NCBI GenBank assembly: GCA_003024985.2
Contig: PXIH01S0021364.1
Length of the DNA: 11,897 nt
Direction: 5' to 3' (one strand)
Source of the DNA: Euperipatoides rowelli
Lineage: Eukaryota > Onychophora > Udeonychophora > Euonychophora > Peripatopsidae
In this document: positions 1 through 7,770 of the stretch, in pieces
How the letters are laid out: each line of letters begins with the position of its first letter
Numbering within the stretch: the stretch's first letter is position 1
Made by a program: the position numbers and the translations under genes
The notes under the pieces: model-generated
The model's input: the letters and a program-made list of their open reading frames with translations, nothing else
What the model was told of the DNA's origin: nothing
The model's database searches: none

Positions 1-23
1 AGGCAAAATAACACTAATCAAGG

Positions 24-73
24 AATAAATCTTGAGATTTATTCTGCCATTTACTAAATTTATTTAGTAAATG
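24..73. repeat. Two adjacent near-perfect hairpins
   Basis: Positions 24-43 form a hairpin with a 9-base stem (AATAAATCT pairing with AGATTTATT) and a 2-base loop. Positions 48-73 form a second one with a perfect 12-base stem (CATTTACTAAAT and its complement) and a 2-base loop. They are 4 bases apart. Such structures can be cruciform-forming palindromes or the end of a palindromic MITE cut by the window edge; nothing here decides between these. Confidence 0.75.
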
Positions 74-837
74 ACATATGTGTAGTCATGAGGGCCTCTG
101 GAGGGAAAGGAGTGAGATGTGAGAACATATCATTCTCAATAATTTGGCAAAAGAAATTAAAAATGGAAGAAAGTAAATGTTCAGAAATTATAATCTTCAC
201 CCCTCCTCCCCCACCAAAATTTATTGTTGCAAGCAATCATTGCAGAATGTATTTTATGTCAAAAGTGGGCAATGTTTTTTTTATCCTAGTAAATACATGC
301 TTAGAACTTTCTTTCAATAAATGAGAATTTAACCTTACTGTGTTCTTAACCAATTGGGAAATAATTTTTTATTTTAAAAACAAAAGATTGTTAAAATTTT
401 TTGCAAACTATTATCTTCAAATCTTAATTTTGAATACTTTGAACGTGTAAAAATAAATGTGTAATTGTTAAGAAAATTAATTCATGTAGTTTTTTACTTT
501 TTTAAGTGTAGGATAAATTTAATAATTAAAATCAAATAAGATATATAATCACCATATTGCTGTTTCAATAATTGTGAGTCAAGAATATCAATATGGATTT
601 TATAGGCCTATAAAAAATAATTCTATTGAAATAAAACAAAGATAAAGCTTTTTATGCCTAATCTAATTAATACATAGAATTTGGAAAGTATTTACTGTGA
701 AAGCAAAGATTATACAGTCATATTCAATTCTTTGAAAATAACAGGAAAGGTAATAAAAATATGTAATCATTGCAAACCACGTGTCACTTTTTATCATATC
801 TACTAAAACTATACAGAGTTGGGTTCAAATTAGAGGT
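74..837. other. AT-rich DNA, no gene recognised
   Basis: This stretch has only short open frames without recognisable protein motifs. It holds one copy of the palindrome TAGGCCTA (603-610). The sequence GGGTTCAAAT at 821-830 resembles a Pol III B box, but no matching A box or tRNA-like fold was found upstream. Confidence 0.6.
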
Positions 838-1202
838 CTCTACATCAGTGTTGGGTAGAGTTTTATAGGTCATGAGCTACTTAAAAATTTTCCAAATGCA
901 GTGGTCCACCATATTTTTTTAATATTTTTGATTTTTTTTGGCTGTTTGAACGTTTTCTTTTAACTATAATAACCCTTTATTTATTTAAGAATTAAGAAAA
1001 TTATTGTCAGTATTTTTAGTCACAAAAATCAAATAAAATACATACAAATTTCAACTGACAGTTATGCAAATTAGGCATCTAATGTAATACTACTTCAAAT
1101 CAAACTATGAGAGAGAGAAAAAATCAGATATCAAGATCTATCTAAAATCAGAGGGAGATCTATCAGTTCATCATGATCTGTTTGTACAACACTGGTCTAC
1201 AT
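838..1202. mobile_element. hAT-like non-autonomous DNA transposon (MITE), about 349 bp
   Basis: The element proper runs from 846 to 1194. The left end reads CAGTGTTGGGTAGAG and the right end, read on the minus strand, begins CAGTGTTGTACAAAC, so the outer 8 bases are perfect terminal inverted repeats; after that the ends share only patches such as TCATGA. It is flanked by ctctacat (838-845) and gtctacat (1195-1202), an 8-bp target duplication with one mismatch. Both copies fit the known hAT target pattern nTnnnnAn, and CAGTG-type ends are typical of the hAT superfamily. The interior is AT-rich with no transposase, so it is a non-autonomous derivative that would have been moved by a related enzyme encoded elsewhere. 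The short inverted repeats are the weakest point of the call. Confidence 0.72.
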
Positions 1203-2159
1203 TCTATCTAATCTATGAGTGTTAGATCATTATAATTGATCTAAAAAATAATAATGAAGTAGAGAAATACTGTAATAAATTATTGAAATATAAAATAATT
1301 TACAGAATATAAAAGATAAGTATTTCTATGTGATTTTGCATGTGTCATATTTTTTTGAAGATTGAATTTCATATTTTAATCTTTTTATTTGTCAAGTATT
1401 GAATAAAATGCATTGTATCAACAAAATGAAATAATAAAAAAAAATTGATTGTATTGACAGTCTGGGATAAGAACTTTGTATTATCTGGAATAAAATATCA
1501 AATTTGAGACATTATTTTGGAATGGTAATATAATTATGTTTTAATGGTTTAATTTTTGCTAAATTATGAGATGATTAGGCCTCTAATCTAAATGTTGTTA
1601 TATCGACTACCACTTTCAGTCATCCATTGTTGTCTCCAACAAAGATGGAAAAAAAACTTGAATACACTTTTAATAAAAATGTTCACCTTGTTCGCTATTT
1701 ATTTATTCATTTACTGTATGTTATAACTGAGAAATGTTGAATAGTATTTTATTATATAGTTGATTTATTTTATTTTTATAATATATGCAGAAATCATATT
1801 TTGGTTAAATAATTGAATACTATCAAATATTTATTCTTGCTTGGGCCATTGGCCTTTACAAGAAAAAGTAAAACAAAGGCTTCCAAAAAAAATGTAATCA
1901 TATTTTTAATCTTTGTTTTTTTTTTTTTTACAAAAAAAATTATATATTTACATTAGATGGTTAAATGAAAAGAAAAACACAAAACAATTGACATTAGCCA
2001 TTTTATATTTTAGACTTTTGGCTTTTACAAAAATAAATATAAAATTGTATTTTAATTTTAGTTCAAAAATATATGTTTGTAAAAAAAAAAGAATTATAAA
2101 TTATTATATTTCAATTTTTTTAGGCTGTTCTCATGAAAAGATAAAAAAACAATATTAAA
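1203..2159. other. AT-rich DNA, no gene recognised
   Basis: No protein motif, RNA gene or clear terminal repeat was seen. The region contains long A and T runs (for example 1915-1930). From about 1990 sequences resembling the 36-bp unit of the following minisatellite appear, too diverged to count as clear copies. Confidence 0.6.
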
Positions 2160-2775
2160 AAATTGTAGAGTTTTTATATTTTAGAAATACCTTGTCAAAA
2201 AAAAAATAATAAATTGGGCACTCCATTTTTTTTAGACCTTTACCGGTACATAAAATAGTCATATATTATTTAGACATATAGTAGATAAAATAAAAATGTA
2301 TTTTATAGTTTAGACTTTAGCTAAATCGAAATATATTTTATATATTTTTAGGAAAACTAAAAATGTATTTTTATATTTTCCACCGTTTATATTTTAGACC
2401 TTAGGTAAAATAAAAATGAAATTTTATAGTTAAGATCTTGGGTAAATAAAAATGTATTTTTATATTTAAGATCTTGGGTAAATAAAAATGTATTTTTATA
2501 TTTTAGACCTTGAGTAGGCTAAAATGAAAATGTATTTAAAGTTTGGAACGTAGGCTAAAATGAAAATGTATTTAAAGTTTGGATCTTAGATAAAATAAAA
2601 ACCATTTTAAATTTTAGATTTATGTATTTTATATGTTTAGATATTAGATATAAAAATATATATTTTAAGTTTAGACTCCTAGTAAAATAAAAATTGTATT
2701 TTATATCTTTAATAAAAACAAAAATGTATTTTATAATTTAGATCTGGTAAAATAATATATTTTTAAATTTGGGTA
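2160..2775. repeat. 36-bp minisatellite, roughly 15 diverged units
   Basis: The sequence repeats a 36-base unit whose core is close to TTTAGACCTTAGGTAAAATA, followed by an AAAATGTA-TTTTATA stretch that leads into the next unit. The period is exact in the centre: AAGATCTTGGGTAAATAAA occurs at 2432 and again at 2468, and AGGCTAAAATGAAAATG at 2516 and again at 2552, both 36 bases apart. Neighbouring pairs are nearly identical (2432-2503; 2516-2583), while outer units carry small indels and substitutions. This suggests recent local duplication within an older array. The edges fade gradually, so the limits are approximate. Confidence 0.85.
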
Positions 2776-2784
2776 CTTTTTATA

Positions 2785-3748
2785 GGGTCGCGATATTTCA
2801 AAATTCGGGTGATACAAACAAAATTTTTAGGAAGGGGAGGGGTTCCCCAGTGGAGTCCAGAAGCAAAGCCCACATATTTTTTTTTAAAAAAATACAAATT
2901 ATTTGCAATTTAAACACAAAATGTACAGTATTTAATGAAAGGGTTTTTATCCATCCTCAAATAAGAAGAATTCTACTAGTAAGTACATTTAAACAAGTTG
3001 AAATATGTTATTTATTATTTAAGCTTCGTCATTATATAAATTATTAGAGTGATCCTTAGGTGTATGGAGAAATTTTATTGTACTATTCCTGACTGGCTTA
3101 CTCCTTTATATTGTTACCTGTGTTAAAAAAGTAACAAGCAGCTAAATTTTATTGCTATTTGATCATGTTTAGAGGTATCACAGTCTTCAAAAGTATGCAA
3201 ATCAGTGATTTTTTTCAAAATTTATAACCCCCCCCCAATGTTTTTTCTCAATCTCTCAATAACCTTAAGTCATTTTTTTTAGTTATAGCCTACAGTTTAT
3301 AGCCAAATGAAATATGAAGAAAATAATGTAAATATCTGTAATATAGACCATTTGGTTCAGTCATTGCATCTTGTAAATTAATTTTTAATGTGCGTAAGTA
3401 ATTTTTTTAGTTTTGACGCTCTCCACAAGGTTTACAGATCCCATCAATTGATTACAATTTATTATGTAACATTTTTACTTTATTGCTACTTATTAACAAA
3501 ATCCACATATATTTTACCGTAAGTATACTGTAATTACATTACTATATTGCATGCAGAAATCTTTGTAATGATACTTTAGTTTTAAAAGTAATGATACTAT
3601 TACTATAAAAGTCTAGCTATTTAGAGACTTGCCACATAACAAATCAGTAATGAGTAATTGAGTATTTTATAATTTTTTACTGTCTTGCTGCCATTAATGT
3701 GTTTCTATTGCTTATTGACTCACCAGATCGTGTTGCTAAAGGAATTGA
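2785..3748. other. Unassigned DNA between minisatellite and LINE A
   Basis: No gene was recognised. Immediately after the minisatellite lies a locally GC-richer patch (about 2785-2870) containing TCGCGA and a G-rich/C-rich hairpin (GGGG at 2834 and 2839 against CCCC at 2845). A run of nine C lies at 3228-3236. TTGTTAC and GTAACAA form a small inverted repeat near 3107-3135. The rest is AT-rich. LINE A homology begins abruptly at about 3749, so its 5' truncation point is probably close to the end of this stretch. Confidence 0.5.
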
Positions 3749-3892
3749 CCAGTGGCTATAACTAGTGCAATGTATAAATTATTTATGAACATTATGAAGG
3801 AATGTATGTTAGAATGGATGCAGACGGAGAATATAGTAGGGGAGTTACAGCATGGGTTTATGAAAAATAGAAATCTAAGGGATTTATTTATT
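3749..3892 (+). pseudogene. LINE A reverse transcriptase, N-terminal fingers fragment
   Basis: Read in the frame starting at 3749, the translation begins P-V-A-I-T-S-A-M-Y-K-L-F and continues through ELQHGFMKNRNLRDLFI. This matches the start of LINE reverse transcriptases, where an RP(V/I)xxT.. strand is followed about 35 residues later by a QxGFxxxRxxxD motif. There is no start codon because the element is truncated before this point. Coding similarity stops near 3892 and the frame closes at the TAA at 3911. The polymerase resumes at about 4002 in another frame, after a foreign segment. The identification rests on motif order, not on a database comparison. Confidence 0.7.
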
Positions 3893-4001
3893 TATAACAA
3901 GAGTTACAACTAAGCCTAAGCTTATAACTCTAAAATGCTACATAGACTGTATATACATCACATCTGGGTTATTAAATTATACAGCTAAAGTCACACCTTT
4001 G
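3893..4001 (-). mobile_element. Short insertion in LINE A, probably a minus-strand retroposon 3' end
   Basis: About 110 bases separate two reverse transcriptase motifs (RNLRDLFI and ATQLMERS) that are normally only a few residues apart. Read on the minus strand, the segment ends CTTGTTATAAATAAATAAAT, which resembles the short-repeat 3' tail of CR1-like LINEs or a SINE. The exact limits are uncertain because the tail merges with T/A-rich host sequence, and no clear target duplication could be assigned. Confidence 0.5.
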
Positions 4002-4323
4002 TATATATATATTGCCACTCAATTAATGGAGAGAAGTATCAAAGAAAAAGGGGATATGGTAATGTGCTTTTTGGATATTAGAAAAGCATATGATAATGTA
4101 AATAGAGATGTATTATGGGAAATTTTAAAGAATATGGGCTTAAATTATAGATGGCTAGATGTTTTGAAGAGGATTTATAGGGATAATAAAGTTATAATAC
4201 AATGGGAGGGGGTGTTCTCTGAGGAATTAGACTGTAACAAAGATTTGAGGCAGGATTGCCCACTGTCAGCAATATTATAATATATTTAGATAGGATAGGT
4301 AGGAGGTTGATGAAAGTAGATAA
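4002..4323 (+). pseudogene. LINE A reverse transcriptase palm, motifs A and B
   Basis: The frame from about 4002 reads ATQLMERSIKEKGD, then FLDIRKAYDNVNRDVLW. This is reverse transcriptase motif A, with the metal-binding aspartate encoded at 4074-4076. Further on comes DLRQDCPLSAIL, a damaged motif B: the usual form is GxRQGxPLS, and both glycines have become aspartate, each explained by one G-to-A change in a GGT codon. The frame closes at 4280. The protein continues in the next frame (from 4271) as YLDRIGRRLMKVD up to about 4310, so a frameshift lies near 4270-4280. The fragment corresponds to the catalytic palm of the polymerase that would copy the element RNA at the nicked target. Confidence 0.85.
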
Positions 4324-4608
4324 ATGTATGAGTTAAAGGGGGAGAAACGGAAATTACCTGGTTTAATGTTTGCTGGTGATGTAGTTTTGATGGCAGAAAA
4401 TAAAGAGGATATGCAAGTAATGATGAATATATGTGGAGAGATTGGAAATGAACTTGGTTTGGAGTTTAGTAGGGAGAAATCTAAGGTAATGTGGATAAAT
4501 GGAAGGAAAGAATGTAATTGGTGATTGAATGGTGAGGAGATTGAGGAGGTAAATAAATATGATTATTTGAAGGTAACTTTAAGCAGGGGAGATTATTATT
4601 TAGCTGAT
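4324..4608 (+). pseudogene. LINE A reverse transcriptase, motifs C and D
   Basis: The frame starting at 4324 contains KLPGLMFAGDVVLMAE. This is motif C, whose usual form is (F/Y)ADD. The first aspartate of the pair is replaced by glycine (GGT at 4375-4377, one A-to-G change from GAT), which by itself should abolish polymerisation. It is followed by GLEFSREKSKVMWING, typical of motif D with its conserved lysine. A TGA at 4522 interrupts the frame, which then continues as LNGEEIEEVNKYDYLKVTLS, the strand usually written KYLGVTL in this family (here G to K). Coding similarity fades near 4608-4635, where the second insertion begins. Confidence 0.85.
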
Positions 4609-4639
4609 TAGGTTTGAAACTTAGGAGGAATTATTCAGG

Positions 4640-5504
4640 TTTATTTATATATAAACAAGTAAAAACATAGAAATATATCTCACTATTGTGCAAAGTTCCG
4701 CCAACAGTTCTAGCGAGATATTCCCATACACAAAACAAAAATATTAAAATTATTTACATAGAATCAAATTGAAATTTATATTTAAAATATAATGCCCTAG
4801 CCCACAAGGATATGGGCCTTATTTACAGGGATTCCAAAAAAATATTAGATTGAAAATAATTTATAGAGAAATGTCAAATGCAAATGATCAGCCAAATCAC
4901 ATTCACACAACCTTCACTAACACCAACACAATCGTAATCCAGATAATGTTTATAAACTAGGCAGTAACAAATACTGTACATTGTTTCAAATCATTACTTG
5001 AGTCATAAACAAGACATTCCAAGTAATGTCCATGAGGTGCTGTACTTGATCAATGTAGACCGTCATTATAGGTTTTATAAATTACGTGGTATTTACGTAG
5101 TATGCAGCCAGAGATAAGGCAATTGTGACAGGGCGTAATCATGGAGATGACAAAACTCAAATAAAAGATTTAAACCAAGCAGGAAAGAAAAATTTGAAAT
5201 ATTCAAGAATTATGGACAAACAAATGTTTTAAAATAAATAATGAGACCAGATTTTAAGCAAGATGACAATCCAGGGCCATGAAAAAGCCTACATCGCCAA
5301 TCAGGAACAAATATAATGCTTCTAACCTGGTTAAATCCACTGCGAATTCAAAAAGCCAAAAGATTGACACTTATTACACAAACAGGACTCAAAATAATAA
5401 TTTAAAAAACATAATTAGAACTTAAAGATTAAAATATTTACAAAACTATAAGAATGAAGCAGCCATCAATACGCTTACATCCGGGGAAGGCTTTTATGAG
5501 TTAG
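4640..5504 (-). mobile_element. Foreign segment of about 865 bp nested in LINE A, probably antisense retroposon 3' end
   Basis: The LINE A protein stops near 4635 and resumes at about 5505, and the intervening DNA has no coding similarity. Its plus-strand base use differs sharply: cytosine is common, while the flanking LINE is nearly C-free. Read on the minus strand, the segment finishes CTTGTTTATATATAAATAAA, similar to the tail of the smaller insertion at 3893-4001. No terminal inverted repeats were found, which argues against a simple DNA transposon. It may be the untranslated 3' part of a LINE or a SINE-like sequence. TTACGT occurs twice within 5079-5099. Limits are approximate and no target duplication was identified. 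Confidence 0.55.
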
Positions 5505-5890
5505 AGTAAATATGAGGTTTTATGGGTTTTATGAAAATCGATTGTGATTTCTAGTGTTATGTATGGAAGTGATGTGTTGGTATTATCAAATGGAATGAGT
5601 TAGAAAAGGTACAAAGAGAAATGGGAATATTGGCATTGGAGGGACATTTTTTACAGCTATTGAGGCCATTCAAGGGGAAATGGGATGGAGTCTTTTTGAG
5701 GACGGAAGCTAAGGCCAAGTTAAAAAGATTCGGGAGAATGCAGTTATTGAACATTGATAGGGTATGTGAATGGGTATTTAGGGATGGCATGTTGCGGGCA
5801 AAGAAAACAAGATGGCATATGAGGGTGATGCAATTAGCTAAGACGAATGATGCACATAGGGTGAGTATATTGGGATCTATGAGAGGGTGA
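5505..5890 (+). pseudogene. LINE A ORF2 thumb/connection region
   Basis: Starting at 5505 the translation reads SKYEVLWVL, a stop (TGA 5532), then KSIVISSVMYGSDVL. This matches the strand after the palm of many LINE polymerases, usually ending in VxYGxE/D. A frameshift between 5570 and 5588 leads into KWNELEKVQREMGILALEG and on to the TGA at 5888. In this family the segment WxxxELExxQxxMGRxxLG marks the start of the thumb; the following FGRMQLLNIDRVCEWVF is also in keeping. The 303-base open stretch (5588-5890) is one of the longest intact pieces of the element. Confidence 0.75.
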
Positions 5891-5891
5891 T

Positions 5892-6420
5892 TTAAAAAAT
5901 TTAGTGGGGGATTTTGACTATAATAAATGGTTTAAGCAAATAGATAGTTTAGTGAAGGAGGAAGGAAAGAGAATATGGCTTGAGGGGATTAATAGGAAGA
6001 AAATTTTGGGGTTATATAAAAATAAAAGGAAAATTAGGGAGGAGCGTATTTTATATGGAAATGATAGGGGGCATGAATTTTTATTTCGGACTAGATTGGG
6101 TAGTATAAAAGCAATGGATAGAATGAAGTATTTGGGGATGGGGAAGGATATAAAATAAAAGTTATGTAAGGAGAATGATTAGGTTTTGGAACATGTTTTA
6201 TTGGATTGTAAAGAATTAAATAAATAGAGTTATATTATATGGGATGAGGGGAAGGAGTATTTTGGGATGGAATAGAACATAGAGATAAGGTTTTAATAAA
6301 TTGGTTATGTTTTTATGGAGGAGGGAATCGGATAGGTTGGGTAAAGAGATTATTAGTAGATCGGGAGGTGAAGATAAATGGGAATTTAATGGTTAAGAAG
6401 TGTGGTTTATATTTATTTTT
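5892..6420 (+). pseudogene. LINE A ORF2 C-terminal region with zinc-knuckle-like motif
   Basis: After a frameshift at 5888-5892 the reading frame continues through NLVGDFDYNKWFKQIDSL and FLFRTRLGSIKAMDRM. It then reaches a zinc-knuckle-like motif: a stop at 6156 in place of the expected first cysteine, then KLC (Cys 6165), VLEHVLLDC (His 6192, Cys 6207). Spacing C-x2-C...H-x4-C is usual at the C-terminus of many LINE ORF2 proteins, where it is thought to help bind RNA or target DNA. Further in-frame stops lie at 6180, 6225 and 6273. From 6290 another frame stays open (VLINWLCFYGGGNRIGW...) until the T run. The plus strand here has about 2% C and 30% G by hand count over 5941-6420. Confidence 0.75.
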
Positions 6421-6423
6421 TGG

Positions 6424-6441
6424 TTTTTTTTTTTTTTTTTT
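6424..6441. repeat. Run of 18 T
   Basis: An uninterrupted run of 18 T lies just where LINE A similarity ends. If LINE A ended here its own tail would be expected on the plus strand as A or a short repeat, so the T run may instead be the poly(A) tail of something inserted on the minus strand, or a simple slippage product. A small palindrome, CATTCAGTGAATG, follows at 6448-6460. Confidence 0.8.
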
Positions 6442-7190
6442 GGCTAACATTCAGTGAATGACTCTGAAGCGAAGGAGAAGCCATTTGAATTGTATCGTAT
6501 GTCACTAGGGATAAGGATTTTTAGCATTTATAATTTCAAAATTTAGCATTTTGCAAAATTTGTAAATATCAGTGCTAAGAATATTAATTTTTCAATTCAA
6601 TTTAGATAAATGGTAATGTTTTTACCTGATGTCTTTCAAATTTTGTTTTCATTGAAGCTGTATTTAAGAGGATTTTAAAAACATTTTAAATTTTGTCCAG
6701 CCATTTGTTTTTTATAATCTATGCATCTTTGTGGCATTAATTCAATCAATTTAATCTTACTGTCTCAAATACAATGCCTTACACAATCAAGATATGGCTA
6801 AATAAAAATCTAAATCTAATCTAAATCTTTCAAGTTTAAAGAATTAATTTTAGAAAAATATCCCATTTTAAAATTTAACATTTTATAAAAATTAGATGAC
6901 ATTTAGCGTTTTATAGCAAATGCTAAATTTATGTATTCATGTGTAGTAGGCCTACTGTAGTTGTTAAATGATAACACAAAGAGAAAATATTTATCAGGGC
7001 TACCTAATTTCTACCAACAATGCATTAAAATATTTTATTAATTCTAATGTTTGTTATTCATGATTATAAAACTATATTTAATTTGTATTTACCTAGATTT
7101 GATTGATAAATTATTTACTGTAACACCTTAAGAACAATTTATTTGCTGCTTATAATAACAAATGATGCTATCAAACTGTGCCTTGTCCGA
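6442..7190. other. Unassigned DNA with repeated TTTAGCATTT motif and an (AATCTA) tail
   Basis: No gene was recognised. TTTAGCATTT appears near 6519 and 6542. A related inverted pair (TTTAGCGTTT / AAATGCTAAA) lies at about 6902-6928. At 6795-6826 GGCTAAATAAA runs into imperfect AATCTA repeats, resembling the 3' tail of a CR1/RTE-type LINE or a SINE on the plus strand. The 23 bases just before that tail (6775-6797) nearly repeat a stretch of the pseudogene downstream. A 12-base palindrome, AGTAGGCCTACT, lies at 6945-6956. Confidence 0.5.
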
Positions 7191-7227
7191 TCTCAGTTTA
7201 TGATGACAAAGTGTGAGAGCATTGTAA

Positions 7228-7770
7228 TTAATTGCTGCATTTGGTATCCCTCTCTATGTCAATGCATGGTTCACAGTTTTCCTTGCAGCTTATGCACCAG
7301 CTAATGACCTAGCTTTCTTGAAACAACTTGTGTCTTACGAAAATGGAATGGTTTCTAAATCTGTAATCGCTGTATTTCTAGGCATCTCTGGTATTTGAAT
7401 GAGGTGCTCATTGCACTCTTATTCTTTCATCTCAACATTTCCCTTGCAATCAAGAGAGACATGGTTATTGCCTTGCACAATCAAGATATGGAGAACCCAG
7501 CAAAGCGAAATTCAGCTGGATGTGACAACATCATCTATTAAAAAAAAAGATGGTGGCTTCCTTTGTGATCCGGTCATCAAAACGTTTCTTTGAGATCCTG
7601 AACATTTCAAGTGACTTTTAAAAAATTGATGCAGAAGAATGGGAAATCCGGGAAGACTACCAGAAAGCCTCATGAAGACTGTCAACGACTGTGCTGAGCG
7701 TGTGGTGGCACTGATGCAAACATACAACAGCATTCTCACAAAGAATGAGGACCAGAAACAGTCCAATACT
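7228..7770 (+). pseudogene. Frameshifted remnant of an uncharacterised repeated protein family
   Basis: Four frame segments join into one protein-like path. Frame 1 (7228-7395) reads IAAFGIPLYVNAWFTVFLAA and APANDLAFLK. Frame 3 (7380-7538) reads RHLWYLNEVLIALLFF and KRDMVIALHNQDMENPAKR. Frame 2 (7559-7660) reads SFVIRSSKRFFEILNISSDF and IDAEEWEIREDYQKAS. Frame 1 again (7660-7770) reads TVNDCAERVVALMQTYNSIL followed by TKNEDQKQ. From memory, this order (LYVxxWF, APxNDLxF, HLWYLxE, ADFVxxxSxxFF, NDxAERxVALI, LTKNEDQxQ) marks a protein family found many times in cnidarian, mollusc and arthropod gene sets, mostly without assigned function and perhaps transposon-linked. Both ends seem missing. At least three frameshifts and stops at 7396, 7539 and 7616 exclude function. 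I am fairly sure that it is one decayed coding sequence, less sure of the family. Confidence 0.65.

Larger units (their letters stand above)
3749..6420 (+). mobile_element. LINE A: 5'-truncated non-LTR retrotransposon with nested insertions
   Basis: Four coding blocks in the order expected of a LINE ORF2 lie here on the plus strand: reverse transcriptase fingers (3749-3892), palm (4002-4608), a linker (5505-5587), and a thumb plus C-terminal region ending in a zinc-knuckle-like motif (5588-6420). The endonuclease domain is absent, as expected from 5' truncation during target-primed reverse transcription. Two segments interrupt the protein (about 3893-4001 and 4640-5504). The ORF is broken by several frameshifts and stops, and the active-site aspartate pair is damaged, so the copy is dead. 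Plus-strand cytosine is very scarce in the element, in contrast to the inserted segments. The protein type resembles endonuclease/reverse-transcriptase elements of invertebrates and chordates in the broad CR1/RTE/I range; I cannot fix the clade by eye. No target duplication was identified. Confidence 0.85.

Noticed and set aside
88-324. Open frame of 78 codons on the plus strand
   Set aside because: No recognisable motif, proline run and low-complexity content, and no support from neighbouring sequence; a chance open frame.
821-830. Pol III B-box-like GGGTTCAAAT, considered as a tRNA-derived SINE
   Set aside because: No A box at the right distance and no SINE-like tail; the hAT-like element begins 16 bases later and explains the next block.
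1913-2158. Open frame of 81 codons on the plus strand
   Set aside because: It translates A/T homopolymer-rich DNA into F, K, I and Y; no protein character.
2769-3047. Open frame of 92 codons after the minisatellite
   Set aside because: No motif recognised; it crosses the minisatellite edge and a long T/A run, so it is probably chance.
4640-5504. Insert in LINE A considered as a DNA transposon
   Set aside because: Its ends show no inverted repeats, and the right end has no relation to the left; a retroposon 3' end fits better.
5557-5790. Minus-strand open frame of 77 codons
   Set aside because: Antisense to the LINE A thumb region, which explains the DNA better. The minus-strand frames at 7512-7766 and 10729-10944 are likewise antisense shadows.
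6448-6516. Short minus-strand reading frame ending in poly-lysine at the T run
   Set aside because: Only about 15 codons before the homopolymer, with no recognised motif. The plus-strand alternative as an exon also fails, because the possible branch point is too close to the AG.
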